Assembly: GCA_963970005.1 (NCBI GenBank)
Contig: CAXAMN010023696.1
Span: forward strand, 709,912 to 773,911
Direction of reading: 5' to 3'
Source: Durusdinium trenchii
Lineage: Eukaryota; Sar; Dinophyceae; Suessiales; Symbiodiniaceae
DNA length: 64,000 nucleotides
Shown: piece after piece, positions 1-12,954 of the stretch
How positions within the stretch are numbered: position 1 is the first letter of the stretch
Layout: every line of letters starts with the position of its first letter
Program-made: the position numbers and the translations under genes
The notes under the pieces: generated by a model
The model's database searches: none
Seen by the model: only the letters and a program-made list of their open reading frames with translations
What the model was told of the DNA's origin: nothing

Positions 1-1137
1 GACTCTAAGGACTCACCGTTTTTCTTCTTCCGGTGAACAGACGATAGCCTTTTTGTGAAATTGTGTTTGTGGCTGTTTGCAGTACGTTGTGGGCATACTT
101 GCATGCGAATTGTTTTCAAAAAGTAAAAACCAGTTGCCTGTGTTTGGGCTGCGTTACTTGAAGCCCGATATTTGTCACACACACGAAGATTATGACAATG
201 CAGCGAGTCAAAACACCCATGCCGTAGATAGCCCACACGCGTGATCGCAATCGACGGCAAAATCTACAGCCTCGCTTCGGGTTGTGCTCGCAGACTTGAC
301 ACAGCACATACATGCAGTGCACCCGAATGTACACTACACATATTATGTCACAACTTTTCAAACTCACTGTGCAACGAGTACAGTACAAGAGAAAGGTAAA
401 GGTCAAGTGTGGAAGGGAATACAATCTTCGCCCTGAACATCCGAAGAATTGTCGGATTTCCAACAGGTGTCCAGCCTCGCCGGCCTCGCCGGAGAGCCTG
501 CGAAGGCGAAAAACGACGTTCATCGGCCAGAGCACCGGGTGAGATCGTTGGCACATTTGTAGGTGATCTGCTGATCGTCTGAGGGTTTTAAGTACGAGGA
601 CTGGCAGATTGAGGCGGCCACCCAGAAACATGGCAAAGAAGGAATTGTAGGACAGATTCTTTGATTTGCAGGTGTGGGCCTTCGAGAAAGAGTTCAGCGA
701 GATTCTTCGTGGCAAAGGCCGGTCTCTCAGAAAACAAAACATTTGAAGTAATTAATATATAAGTACTTATTGGACGCGCCCTCTTGGGGGGCGGAAGCAA
801 CGTAACTCAGCGGCTCCTCAAATCAATTTTCAGTGTTTGCAGCCATTCAGATCAACACAAGCAGATGACAAGCGACATCCGGCCTCATTTGCATGGAGAC
901 GTTTCAAGTTTATTCAGACATGGAACAAGACAAGCTTTCAGATTCACTTGTAAGAACTGTTTGTTCACCGAAAGAGCTTCAGAAAGACCTGTTGTTTTGA
1001 CAGGCGAGACCATTCAATTCAGAATCGTTCAGAATCCATAGGTTTGATTGTGAATCGTGAAAGAAACATCCAAGACTTTATCCAACGCGTGCCTAACGTC
1101 TTGCGAGTTATACGCGCGTGAAACATTTATTTTTTCG
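1..1137. other. Upstream flank, no gene recognised
   Basis: No reading frame here resembles a known protein and I see no clear exon bounded by AG|G. The stretch presumably holds the 5' flank of the RCC1-like gene that starts at 1138, or non-coding DNA of an upstream gene. No rRNA, tRNA or spliced-leader sequence was noticed. Confidence 0.4.
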
Positions 1138-4100
1138 ATGGCTCTCCATTTGGACCTCTACTTAGCCAGCGGCCGAGCGGTGTCGATCACCGTGAGTCAC
1201 GAGACGTCTCTGTGCGAGCTGAAGGAGATGGCACAACAACACTTTGGGATGGCCATACGGAATCTGGCAGCTTGACTGACGAGTTGAACACGGAAATGAC
1301 TGCTGTGGGGGAACGGCAGATTTTCTTAACAGTAGGGTTCTCCCACCCAGGAAGCAACTTTTTGCCTCCTGTGAGGTGTGAGGGGTTGGAGCCATCATCT
1401 TGTGTTTGTCATCCCTTCATCGGCTGTCATGAGGGTCCTGTGGCAAGGCCAGGACTATTGATTGTGATTTGGGTCATTAAGGAAGCATGAGAGGCCAATG
1501 CCTTTGGAATCAACCTTAGAAATCAGTCATGTGCAGTCTAATTTTAAGCCCAGAATCCAAAGCACTGGCCTAGACAACAAACTTTCATTCTCTTCCAGAT
1601 CACTGCTTTTCAGCTCTGTCAACCAAGACGAGGTCTCGTCAGACGGACGTTTGCTGGAAGGTGCTCACACACTAGGTGAGGTTGGCTTGGAGGATCGCGA
1701 TGCAGTGACCGTCATTGCGCAAGCGGTGCCATGGCGAAAGAATCAAAGAGACGTCCTGTACATCCCTGCCTTCTCTGTTCCAACTTCCTGCTATCTCCAA
1801 GAGGGGATCAGGGTCAACGCTCCTGGCAGCAGTGAAACAAACAAAACAAACAGAGACTCTGAGGGATTCTCCAGGACTTATCATGACTTAACCACTTCAA
1901 GTGTTTAAGCTCCTCGTACCTTTGTGGTTGGAGACCACAGGAGACTTCACGAGACCGGAGACCTCCAAAACCGTCGCCGATGTTCGAGGCGCGCCTGGTG
2001 TCCAACCGCGGTTCCTCGGCCTTCGCGATGATCCGGGACGATGGCACGGTGATCACCTGGGGAGCGCCCAGTCGCGGAGGCGACAGCAGCAGCGTGGAGG
2101 AGCAGCTGGTGAAGGTGGGGGCCGGCCCGCACAGCGGCCTGGCCGGCGGTGCCGCCAAAAAGACACAAACAATCATCAAACATCAAAAAGGGTTCATGAA
2201 CGAAAGTGGGATTGCTTTGGGATCCTGTACCAAGATGATGTGGTGGGTGACGAAATGTGTGGAGCGGCGTTGACAAATCAAGGAAGACCCTACTGAGGAC
2301 TCTGTAGTGTGACAAGTGAAGGGGCGATGCTTCTTGCTTCGTCCCATGTAAATGTAGGACGGGACGTTTCAGCTGGCTTGGATGCTGCAAGCCTTTCTTA
2401 CCCAATTGTTGGTACGGTTGTTTTTGACATAGTGCCGAAGTGGATTTAAGAAGTTGTAAGGACCAGCAGTTGCATGCACATCCCACTTTAGGAAGGGTGG
2501 GGACCCAGCATTTGAATGCACAGTCTTTCAAGATCTTTCAAGCAAGTACAGTGTCTACCATGTTTGAGACTTTAGGAATCTTTAAGATGAGTTATAAGTA
2601 GTTATACATTATCAGCAAATCTTATTAAATACGGCAAGTGTCAACCACCCCATGCCGTACCATGACCCGCTTTCTTCGGCAGCTGACCTGCATGTCGCAG
2701 CAGGTTCAGCAGGTCAGATCCTCCTGGTGTTCCTTCGCAGCCATCCGAACGGACGGTTCCGTCGTCACCTGGGGCGATCCGAAGTTCGGGGGTGACAGCA
2801 GCATGGTCCAAGCAAAGCTGGTCCGAGTGCAGCTGCTTGGCCAAATGTCCAAAGATGGATTTGCTTCACGTTGGTTCAACCTTTGCGCCCAGTCAAGAAA
2901 GATATGCACGGAAGTGGCTCGAGTAGTGAGTAGTGTTTCTGAGGCTTACTGGTCCGTCTTACTTGGATCGTAGTAGATAAGTTTCCCTAAACATCTAGTG
3001 TGCGAGCGCTTCTTCAATGAAGCTCCCCCGCCCTCAGGAAGGGTGAGCTTCCTTGAAGAAGCGTGAACTATCCTGCGTCCAGTAGCTAGGAGCGTACAAG
3101 TTTGCCCCTCACTTGATTAAGTAGTAGGGAGGCAGAGCGGGCCTTTAAAAGAACGATTCAACAACATGTGATCGTGGAACTTGCTAAACTTGACGGATGA
3201 GACGCTCTCGGTCGACAAGTGGAATGAGTCAAAGTTCACCAGAAGCACGCGCACACGCATACACACAAAAACATTAGGTTGTTTAGCTGAAGGTATCCCG
3301 ATGTGATCGGTACAAACACCTAGCAGATTGGACCTTGAAACAACGAGCAAGGCAGATTGAAGCTTCGAGAAGAGCCTTTGCTGCGTTGCTTGCAGATGGA
3401 TCAGTTGTAACGTGGGGAGATCCCGACACTGGCGGCGATAGTAGCGATGTTCAAGAACAGTTAAAGGACATGGGGCCGAGGGTCAGCGTTGCTACAAATC
3501 TGCATATGTGCATATGACTCACTCTTCCTAGTATTCCAATCTAGCTGGCTCCATTGAATGTCCCTGCAAGGATGTTCAACAAATCGAAGCCTCGTACGGT
3601 GCCTTTGCGGCCATACTTGCAGATGGTAGTGTGGTAACTTGGGGTGACATTGATACTGGAGGTGACTGCAGCAAAGTGAAGCCGAAATTGAAAGGCGTCC
3701 GTCAAATCCGAGCCTCTCATGGTTCCTTTGCAGCAATCTTGCCTGAGGGGCGAGTGCTGTGCTGGGGAAATCCGGATATTGATAGCGAAAGCTGCCAAGT
3801 GCCAGAAGGTTTGCGCGATGTTCAACAAATACAAGCTTCAGGACATGCATTTGCTGCCATTCTTGCCGATGGGAGTGTAACTACGTGGGGAGATCCTGAT
3901 TTCGGCGGTGATAGCAGCATCGTGAAGGACCAGTTGAGCGATGTTCAGCAGATCATATCTTCCAGGAGGAGAAGGGCTTAAAACTTCAAACCTGCAAAGA
4001 AAGGGCATGACTTAAAACCCTGAAGGTGATCTAGAACTTCAATACCATAATACCTATGGGTTTTATCTTTCAGTATTTGGCCACGTGCTTCTTGCTTTGA

Positions 4101-5370
4101 TTCTTGAAGGTTGGCATAGCAGACTGTGCATGCTCAGCTTTCTTACCGCCTTTTCCCTGGACAGAATGCAATACTTAAGTTAGTTAAGCTGCTTTTCATA
4201 GCATAGGCAGTCTACGAAAATCAATTGATATCAGAGATGCGATACTCTACCAGTTCCCAAGCATCACCACACCATCTACGCACGGTCGAATGGTTGAACA
4301 ATCCAGCATCCACATCCCAGTATGGCCCAGCCATCCGCTGACCCTGCATTGAACTGCTATCCGCATTACAAGCGCAACATCGCACAAACCTTAGAACTAT
4401 TTGGGTCACAAGTGGCCACAATAGCTGGAACGACTCCAAATTAGATCCCTACAGGAGAAGGACTCTTGTTTTGTGTGAATCGGAGGTGGGATCCCATTGG
4501 GATCCCAACATCTAGAATAGAATAGAATGTCTTTGGACTCTCCATCGCCTGAGGGCCTCCCCTCCCCTTGACCGACCTGAGGGCCTTTGCTGCTTTGCGG
4601 CGTGATGGAACTGTCGTTACGTGGGGGGATTTGCTGAATGTGATTCCAGAAAATCTCACCAGTCACTTGGTAAACGTCTTGGAGATTTCTGCGACGAGTG
4701 GAGCGTTTGCAGCCCGCTTAGCGGATGGAAGCGTGGTGACACTTGGACGAAGAGCAATGCATGGGAGTTTCAAGTAATTGTTTGGCCTATTTGTCGGGTT
4801 GTCTTCTGGGATCTTCAACTTCAGTTCACATCAAACCAGAGAGCTGCTTTTCTCGGGCATGGAAGCCCCACCTCTTGGCACCTATGGTAAACACCAGCCT
4901 TTAAGCTTGCTTGTTGCCACCGAACCAGCGAACGGCACGCCACGCCAATCTCAAGCAGTTTGCGCAGTAAAATGCCAATCTACACTTGGAAGACGCAATG
5001 TAAATCACTTTGCTGAGGACATGGGGACATAGCTACGTTGGTGGAGACAGTCAGGCTGGATCGTCCATCTCCTCGGTGCCATCCAAGTGAATGAGCCTCT
5101 AAGGGACTGTGTGATGTTTTGTCGGTCTGGGTGAGCCCAAATAGATCCAAATAGGCTGAGCAAAGTCATGTTCTGAATAGAAAGGAATTTCCCCAGTCTC
5201 TACGGCCACCAAGCGGCCGAAACCAACAGGAGGTGTCACATCAGCTTCGGAACGTGCAGCAGCTCAGTGCTTCCAATGGCGCTTTTGCAGCCTTGCTGGA
5301 AGATGGTCAAGTCATCACATGGGGCAGTCCCTACTCAGGCGGTGAATCGGCGGGTCTGCAAGAACGTCTT
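1138..5370 (+). CDS. Ubiquitin-like/RCC1-like repeat protein, multi-exon (HERC2-like in databases)
   Basis: The ATG at 1138 opens a ubiquitin-like N-terminus (MALHLDLYLASGRAVSITV), continued in the exon ending at 1725 (GRLLEGAHTLGEVGLEDRDA). At least nine RCC1-like repeats follow, each with a core such as FAALLADGSVVTWGDPDTGG. Exons I can place: 1138-1259, 1599-1725, 1941-2114, 2704-2828, 3352-3466, 3571-3965 (three repeats), 4582 to about 4750, 5033-5054 (22 nt) and 5233 to about 5370. Phases agree from 1941 to 3965. Donors include GT, GC (2829) and GA (3467, 3966). RCC1-type repeats build beta-propellers that act as protein-interaction or exchange-factor modules. Dinoflagellate genomes carry very many such proteins, often labelled HERC2, but no HECT ligase domain is visible, so ligase activity is not implied. 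The 3' end is uncertain: no stop-containing terminal exon was recognised after 5370. Confidence 0.8.
3008..3062. repeat. Imperfect hairpin in an intron of the RCC1-like gene
   Basis: Positions 3008-3025 and 3045-3062 are reverse complements at 17 of 18 positions, around a C-rich 19-nt loop. The pair lies in the intron between the exons ending at 2828 and starting at 3352. Confidence 0.6.
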
Positions 5371-5379
5371 GGTGCTTGG

Positions 5380-6611
5380 GATGTGCAGACCGATGCCAGG
5401 AGGGGTGGGGAAGCGGAGCTCTGAGCTGGAGACCAGAAAAAGCAGGTGAGTGAAGGTGAGGAAAGTCCGGAAAAAACCATGAGACCGCACAGGCAATGAT
5501 GGATATTAGGAACTCAGAATCGGAGATGTTTTCACGAAAGCTAGCGAAGCTAGCTGGAGTTACTCTTGCGATAGCAAGGTTTCTTTCGATCGGGTGCAAA
5601 TCCTAACCCCTGATTTTTCAGGTCGAAGCCCCCCCCCCCGCCCCACCTCCCCTCTCCTCCTCCCACCTTCCTTCTTCCCACCTTCCCTCCCTCCTCCCTC
5701 TTCGCAAGTTCGACTCCGTCCTGTCGTCGCTCTTTGGCATGTGGTTAGCGTTGCGTATCTTGCGACCGCACTCGCTCACTCTCACTCTCACTCTCACTCT
5801 CACTGTCTCTCTCTCTCTCTCATCCTCACTGTCTCTCTCATCTCTCTCATCTCTCTCTCATCTCTCTCATCTCTCTCTCAACTCTCTCTCATCTCTCTCT
5901 CTCATCTCTCTCATATCTCTCTCATCTCTCCCTCATCTCTTTCTCATCTCTCTCATATCTCTCTCATCTCTCTCTCCTCTCTCTCTTTCCTCTCTCTCTC
6001 TCTCTCTCCTCTCTGTCTCTCGTCTTTCCGTCTCTCTTCTCTCTCTTCTCTCGCAGGAGGATCCGGGCAAAGAACCACATATAAAGGACTCTTCACCCCT
6101 GCCTCCAAAAAGAGCGCCGTGTTTTTTCCTACCTCGCTGGCCTCCACTTTCCCATTCTGGAGCGCTAGCTTTCGCCCCCCCCTTGGCCTCAAGTGATTTT
6201 AACCTCGTTTGAATCTCAAGAAATGGACTTACCTGACAATAGGAACTCCTTGTGGTCAAGCCCCTGCCAGGAAGCGAAGACGGACAAGACTAGATGGGAG
6301 CTGCTTAGCGCTGCTGGTGGAGCAATAGACTTTCCGCCCTTTGAATCGAAGCGCGCTATGCATTGTTGCTCGTCGCTGCATCGAAGAAAAAGGAGTGCAC
6401 GGTTCGAGAGACGTTCAAATGGGAAAACAACTATTAGGAGGAGGAGCATTGCATCGGATGGCATAGGTATTGGACACCCCCTTTTCGTTCTCCATAAAGA
6501 TTCTTCAGGATTGGACGCCTCTTTTGCTTGAACAGTCCATTGATCCGCATTGCTGTTGCATAGCCAACACTCGACTGGAATCTCGTATGTTGACTCATGA
6601 CCTCTACCAAG
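5380..6611. other. Intergenic or intronic stretch with a long polypyrimidine tract
   Basis: Holds a C/T-rich block at 5630-5705 and an almost pure CT block at 5765-6050. The second ends in an acceptor-like CTCGCAG|G at about 6056. A short open stretch after it (EDPGKEPHIKDSSPLPPKRA) could be an exon, but I recognise no family. I searched this stretch for the missing sirtuin N-terminal motif (GAG...DFR) and did not find it. Confidence 0.4.
5765..6050. repeat. CT-rich microsatellite
   Basis: About 285 bp of CTCACT, CTCTCT and CTCATCT motifs with strong strand asymmetry. The long ORFs in it are low-complexity Leu/Ser strings and are not genes. Confidence 0.9.
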
Positions 6612-9600
6612 GGCCAAATCCTGGGCACTTGGCTTTGGCGAAGTTGGAAGAAGAAGGTTGCATAGTGACCCGGCACGAGATGCACAAAGGCCTCCCTGTA
6701 AAAGTCCTGCACATCATATTTTGTAGGGCATGGTCACTAGATGTCACTAGTGAGCAGAATTTGCTTGTATGCATAAGCAAAAATCTGAGGACGGTAAGGA
6801 CTGCGTAAGGAAACTGATTTTCGGACACGACACCACCCTTTCGTGCGCACGCACGTTTTTGACACCACTCGTTTAAGTTGATCCTAAGCAAGCTGATTTG
6901 CGGGCCCTCATGTCCAGCTTTTGTTGCAGATGTACTCTTCACCGTTCCTGGTTCCTGGATGTTCCTGGTTCCTACGCCATGAACACCCATTTTCGAGGAC
7001 ATGGTGGTCACCCAGAATGTGGACGGCTTCCACCAAGCTGCGGGCAGTCGAAAAGTGGTGGAGCTTCATGGCAGTGAGGTCCACGCCATTTGTTTGAACA
7101 GGCCACTCACGAAGGGCGCCTGTAACGCACCGGAACTCCGCGGAACTCGGGGCGACGAAGTGGATGGCCCCGACAAAGGGACTCCTAGTAGCTTTATTGT
7201 TCCTAGTAGTAAGGCCAGGAGCCCCTAGTAGCGTCCTTTTGTTCGGTCTCAAAGTCTGACGAAGCTGAGGGTGTTTCACTCTCCTTGGGACACACCAAGT
7301 TCCCTCGTCCATCGGCCGTCGTCTTCTTCGCCCGCTTCACCTGTGAGCCACGAAGAGTCTCCGGTGTTTGGCTCTTGTGGGAACGGTGGAGGGCACGCCT
7401 CTCTTCAGCTCCAACCAATGTTGATTGATGCACCTTGGATCTTTGTGTTGGTGCTTCGTGGATTCATTCACTGTGTCTCCACCCCTCGGATGCTTTTCCA
7501 TGCTTTTCCTGCACAATCCAACCCTTCCTTGACGCAACACCTATCAAAGCGACATATTTTATACCCGGCCTCCTACACTAAGCGCAGCAGATACCTGGTT
7601 GTTGTCTTTGTCAGGCTGAATCTCAAATCCCCAGAGACACGGGAGACATTCATCGGCAGTTTCGCCCTTGTGCCCAATTCACTTCCCTCTCACTCTGGAG
7701 GGCCTGTGGCAAGCGCCTGGAAATGGCGCAACTCTTTGACGGCTCCAAGGCGAGGGAGACGGGAGAAACCTCACAACACAATGGAGCAACCTCACTTTCT
7801 GGAGAAGTCTTCATTGACACCATATGACACCATAATATACTTTGTTTCCGTAGTAAAGAGACAGGTAAATGGAAGAGTGCTAAGTTAAACATGTTGCATT
7901 CATTTTTTTTCCAAGCCGCAACCAAAGCGACCAAAGCGCTACATGAGATGGCTGATGCTTCATGCAGGCGTTCAACTGAAACGGATGGCCCTAAGCATTG
8001 TGTCTTGCGCTTGAATCGGTGCAATGCGGTGAAACCAACTCTTCAATCACAATTTGAAGCACGATACTGGTCGTACGTTTCAGAACATGTGTCCAATGTC
8101 ATGTACATCAGACTGATGACATCTGCACATCAGCTGTCGACCCAGCTGATGCCAGGCCTTCTGGTCACCTGAAGCCAGAGGTTGGGGTCTTCGATGGCCG
8201 GAGGCTGGCTTTGCGCGCAAAGCGCCCTTTGCGCTATTTTGGGGCAGCCAATTGGAATGGAGGAAGGGATCTGGAACGAACAGGGTATTTTTCGTGATGG
8301 AAGCTAGAAGAGATTTATGTCTTTTGGCCTTTATACTTTATACATCTTGTTACACAGTCGATCTGTGGATGTTTGGAGTTTTTTTCTCTTGCGCAGTGGG
8401 CATTATGCCAATGATCTCTTGCGACATTCTGCATGATCGCTGTCAGCTAAATTCGACAAGCTTGTCGTCCAAACAACCGGGGAACGTGCACGTACTAAAA
8501 ACAAGCAACATCAGCCGATGCTTTACATTATAACAAGGGCCTCGCTACTAGTGACAAGGGCATCGGCATCACTACTGTACTAGTAACAAGGGCATGGCTA
8601 CTAGTAACAGGGGCACCGCTACTAGTGACAAGGGCATCGCTACTAGTAGCCAGAAGCTACTAGTTTTTCCTTTTCAATTTGTATGTTCGAAAGTCTGAGT
8701 CCACAGGGCGACTCCGACACGGACCTTCAGTGGCTTGAAAGACGGTCGGGCCGGGGCCGGAGGCGTAATTTTCCCACACTGTGAGTGGGATGAGATGGAA
8801 GTATTCCTGGTTTTGGGGGGGTCCGATTCACCATTCCCCGATCCCCAGACATGACGCCAAATATCATACTTTGATGTACAGTACTTTGGCACGTTTATGT
8901 TTTTGTGGTTCCAGGAACCTAGGAATGTGGATTCCTTAAGGCTAGGAACATCACCAACCAACAGCAGAGTTGCTTTTCCCATGTGCCACGCAAGTGGGAT
9001 TTTGAAAAGGCTTGAAGTGATGCACGAAACGGCAGTTGTGGTGATATGTACTAGACCTATCTAGACCTGACATTCGTTGTCACTCAGACGTTCGATTGCC
9101 TATGTCCAAACATACAGATTCCGCAGATTCTAGCTTCTCTACGTGGTCCTTCAATGTCCTTCATATCTTTCGTCCATATGCAACAACACCTTGAACAAGG
9201 ACATTTGACCTTCCGTTGAAGGCTCATGACTCATGGAGAACAAAAAGCCATATAACTTACCATTCTGAGGAAAGCCGTCCGAAGCCAACTCGAAGAATTG
9301 ATTCAGGCCCAGACAACTGGCATGTGACTCGTGGTAGTCGGTGGTGGTAGTCGGAAGCAGCACAGATCGGACCAGATGTCCGTTGATTTGAAAAAAGGTC
9401 AGAATCCCATTGTTTCAAGACAGTCCTTTTTTCAGACGTAAACGCACCAAATATGAATCGAGACCAGACAAGAAAGCAGGCTCAGTGAATACCTTTGGTA
9501 ACGCGTCTTCCCACCCTCGTTGCAGTTGCACCTGCTGCTTTGTTGCAGGGAAAGAAGGATGGCAAGTCCCAAGACTCGTCAAGCTCCAGTGAATCAACGA

Positions 9601-12600
9601 GTCGTGACCTCAGTCAAGTAACCTGCATGGCCTGCAGAGGATTCACCTGGCTTTTTGGAAGAAGTGATGTAATTATCAGGTCATATTGGTTTCGTCGTTT
9701 CGAGCCTCACAAGCCCTCTTCAGTCCGTTTGTGTCTTTGTTCAGTTGCAGGCAGTTCGAGCAGCAGTGTGAGCTCTGGCACACGACAGAAGCGCAGGCCT
9801 GGATGAGATGAGTCTCATGTAAAAGATGGGAATGAACAGTGTGTGGTCATGGGGTGTGCAGAACCCTGAGAACCTACAGGGGGCCACACAGCACTGATAT
9901 CGCTAGGTGCAACATGGTGCAACATCAATGCACATCTTGATCGTGTCAAACGTTGGAGACGGACAGGGGACCACCTAGTCTTGCCGCTGCCATAGCAACT
10001 ATATACGATATATAGATACAATATGTTGTCTGCTGCTCAGATGTTGGGATTGCCTTTACTTTGTCGTGCATGATTGGTGCTGTTGTGCTGCCGGACCTCC
10101 ATTGCACTGCATACCTTTTAGCAACATTTTCTTGTGAGAATGTAATTACTTTAACTTTACCCGTCGAGTTCCTGGCAGGAATGCCGCCAAGACCCCAAAG
10201 CCTTTGACCGAGCAGGCCAGTTGCATCACTTGGTTTCATGATTCTTTCGTAGCAAAAGACTATATAGTTTGTTCAACATAAGTAAGAGAACCCATGTTGT
10301 ACATCAAGGTACGGCTAATCATGTCAATATGTTACAATGTATTGGAGGAAGGGAGCTCAGCTCAGGCTCAGGCCTACTGAAAGCAATCTCTAGTAAAAAT
10401 AAACTTATGGACAATGTTCTAGTGTTTGTTTGTACCTTGACTAGCTCTTCTAGATGTGACCCTGATGTCGCAAGTTAATACAAATGCTGCAAGGAGCTCA
10501 AATGCGGAAGCAATATAAACCTGGGAAGATACTCGACATATCAGCAGAATCTAGCCCAGCGAGTCCACAGTAGTAAACTACTCAGCCAAAGGGAATTCAG
10601 GTCCATTTGTTCAGGTTTGGTTCAAAAGCCCCAATTTCTGAAGCCAGGGCCAGGAATTCAACTAACATATTGAAACTCTACAAAATGATTATAGTTTAAG
10701 ATATAGATATAGAGCTCTATCCTCTCCAGTCTCGAGATAGATGCACACGTTGTCTTTCAAAAGAAATGGATCTGAGAGTCTTTGGAGTCTTCACTTGAGG
10801 AGAAGGCTGATGGGCCTCCTGTGGGGCGTGTGCCCATTTGCCCAAGTTGCCAAACGGGCCTTTTGAAACCCGATGGAGCGGCTTGGCAAAGCAGTTCGGA
10901 ATGTAAATGGAAGGCAGGCCCGATGTTGTGCAAGAGATTTCTTGTGCTTGGACAAATAGACACTGTTTCGTTTGTGTCTGGAAGGGCATCTCCAAGATCC
11001 TCTTTCCCTTGTAATTCCTTTTAGAGTGTATTGCATTCAATTGGGCCATTTCCGTTTGGCGCGTTACGCTTCGGAAGTGTCACGTGGCCCTGCAAATGTC
11101 GCAGCACGTGAGAGAGATCATGTTCTGTAGTAACAAGAGGACGCTACTAGGGGCTCCTGGCCATACTACTAGGAGCGAGAACGCTACTAGGGGCTCTTGG
11201 CATCGCTACTAGGAGCAAGGACTTTGCAGGTTGTTGCCAGTTGCAAACCATGTGCTGCACTGTGCTGAGGTTTATTTCGGTGAGGCTGCGCGGGGTGTTC
11301 AAATTTTCGTTCAACGATCCCAGTGTTTTGCCGAATCATCCCCAAATGCTGCCGACCCAGAGGCATACAACCTAATTGAGAATCATTTTATGTCATCTTG
11401 CTGATGCCATCTCAGCTGATCCAGCTCGGTTGTGTTTTCACATGCCCAGTCGTTGGACAAGCGTGTCTTGAAGCGGGCGCTCCTGCAGAGCATCAATTCC
11501 AAAGTGGCTCCTCATTTGCATCTCACGACATCTCACAGCACATCTCACGATCGGATCAGACCAACATCGCCCGAAGCGTTTCGGTTTTCCAACGAAGCGT
11601 TGGGATGGGACAACTTGAAATTGATCAAGTGTTCTTATCCTTTTGCACTGCTCTGCACTATGAGAACCCTTACTGAGGTGATGATGGTGGGAACCCGCGG
11701 TGAGGTTGACCCTGCGGCCAAGTTGCCCGTCATCGCAAAGCGCTAGGGCCTTGGAGGAGAGCACAGACAAGCAAAGTTGAGCGAACGGAGAGAAACGGAG
11801 CGTAGCACAGAGGACTCAGAGGACCAATGAAAAACTCTGGGTGGAAAACTTTGGGCAGATGTGAATGCTCCTGTGAAAGACCCATCAAGTATAGGGACGA
11901 ATTTGCCCTTTTCAATCAACCGATTGACCAATGAATAGCAGCTTCGGTTTTTTGAGACACTCTGAGACCAACACCTCTCAGGTGAGCAAGATGCCAAGAT
12001 CATCGAGGTCCTGGGAAATGATATGGGCAGAGCATGCGGAAGACATAGGGATGGTAGAGGAGGCGGAGGTGTATGTTGGTGCATGCCGGTGCATATAGAA
12101 CACCCATCGCTTCTTTGCTCAGCTCTGTGGCGGTTCGACAGTTCGACACGAAGACGGAACTATTGAAGTATAAGTATGGCCAGTAAGAATCAAGGCGAGC
12201 AACAAGAAAGAGCAAACAGAATCAGAAAGGAAAGCAACACAGGTAGCTTATACACAGTCTTATACACTTATACCTTCATCATGACCCCAATTCCTAAATC
12301 TTGTTGGCAATGAAGTGGGTGCCACTCGGGACGAAGCAATTGTGTGCACATCCACATCACGTCCATAGCCGTAGGAGAAGATGAGGTTTGTTCCTAGTGA
12401 AGACGTAGTTCCTCCGCTCTTCCCAAGTTGCTGCGAGGTGAACATTGGCTCGACCAGACTGTCCAAGCATGCAGACATCGTGCTGAGGGTTCGAGGGAGT
12501 GACAAGGGGCATCAAAGGGCTACTTACTGGTTGAACAATTTCTCAAAATCCATAGAGCACTTCTACCTGTTCGGGGGTGATGTGATGTTCTGGTTTCTTT

Positions 12601-12783
12601 GGAATACCACTGCACCTTATCAAACGTCAGCTGCAGCGTGCGATTCTTTGCTGATTGTGGCATATCATATTGTTGCAATCTGTCGAAGTGTTCCACCGGT
12701 CACAGCTGAAGCACGTCAACTATTGTCAGGGTGCTGCTGGAGAAGTCTTACCTAAGCTGATGAAGCTTCTTGGAAGCAGCTAA
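6612..12783 (+). CDS. Sirtuin (Sir2-family NAD-dependent protein deacylase), split, N-terminus not found
   Basis: Sir2 motifs appear in family order on short exons. About 6612-6652: [12 protein letters not shown]. 6998-7078 or 7101: [15 protein letters not shown] with the NAD-site QNVD, then VVELHGS carrying the catalytic His. 10800-10877: [15 protein letters not shown] with a zinc CxxC. 11270-11294: VYFGEAAR. 11577-11608: tentative helix. 11678-11741: [20 protein letters not shown]. 11982-12007: EQDAKIIE. 12438-12488: [17 protein letters not shown]. 12730-12783: [16 protein letters not shown] and TAA. From 10800 to the stop all phases agree. Donors are GC, GT and GA; acceptors are AG|G except AAG|C before 11577. 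Sirtuins remove acyl groups from lysine using NAD; the motif set resembles SIRT4-like/class II or bacterial types (inference). The first zinc pair may be VTCMACR near 9618, but its phase is unresolved. The glycine-rich GAG...DFR exon was not located, so a pseudogene or an unrecognised upstream exon is possible. Confidence 0.75.
7186..7246. repeat. CTAGTAG modular repeat, locus 1
   Basis: In the intron after the QNVD exon: CTCCTAGTAGC and GTTCCTAGTAGTAAGG, then GGCCAGGAGCCCCTAGTAG. The same words recur at about ten places in the window. Confidence 0.7.
8536..8672. repeat. CTAGTAG modular repeat, locus 2
   Basis: Five or more tandem variants of GCTACTAGTgACAAGGGCAT inside a sirtuin intron. The reverse orientation of the same words is found at 25998 and 34350. 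Confidence 0.75.
11128..11224. repeat. CTAGTAG modular repeat, locus 3
   Basis: Two near-copies of ACGCTACTAGGGGCTC followed by variants of ACTACTAGGAGC, in the intron between the CPSC exon and the YFGE exon of the sirtuin. Confidence 0.75.
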
Positions 12784-12954
12784 GACCATTGAGCCATCTT
12801 GAGCCGCCAGTGTCATGTGCCTCAAAGCCCCATCACGAGCAGGCTCATTTGACATGTTGAGAATTGCTAATTGCCAGCTGTGGGATGAGCACGGATTTTT
12901 GCTGTGAGACTTTCACCTCGGTTTCTGGCGTATTATACATATATATATATATGT

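Noticed and set aside
5594-6196. 200-codon ORF
   Set aside because: Low-complexity Ser/Leu read-through of a CT microsatellite.
7271-7888. 205-codon plus-strand ORF
   Set aside because: Falls between sirtuin exons, has no recognisable domain and contains repeat-like sequence.
9602-9665. Sirtuin zinc exon (VTCMACR)
   Set aside because: Attractive motif, but no pair of splice sites gave consistent phase with the exons at 6998 and 10800; kept only as a possibility in the gene entry.
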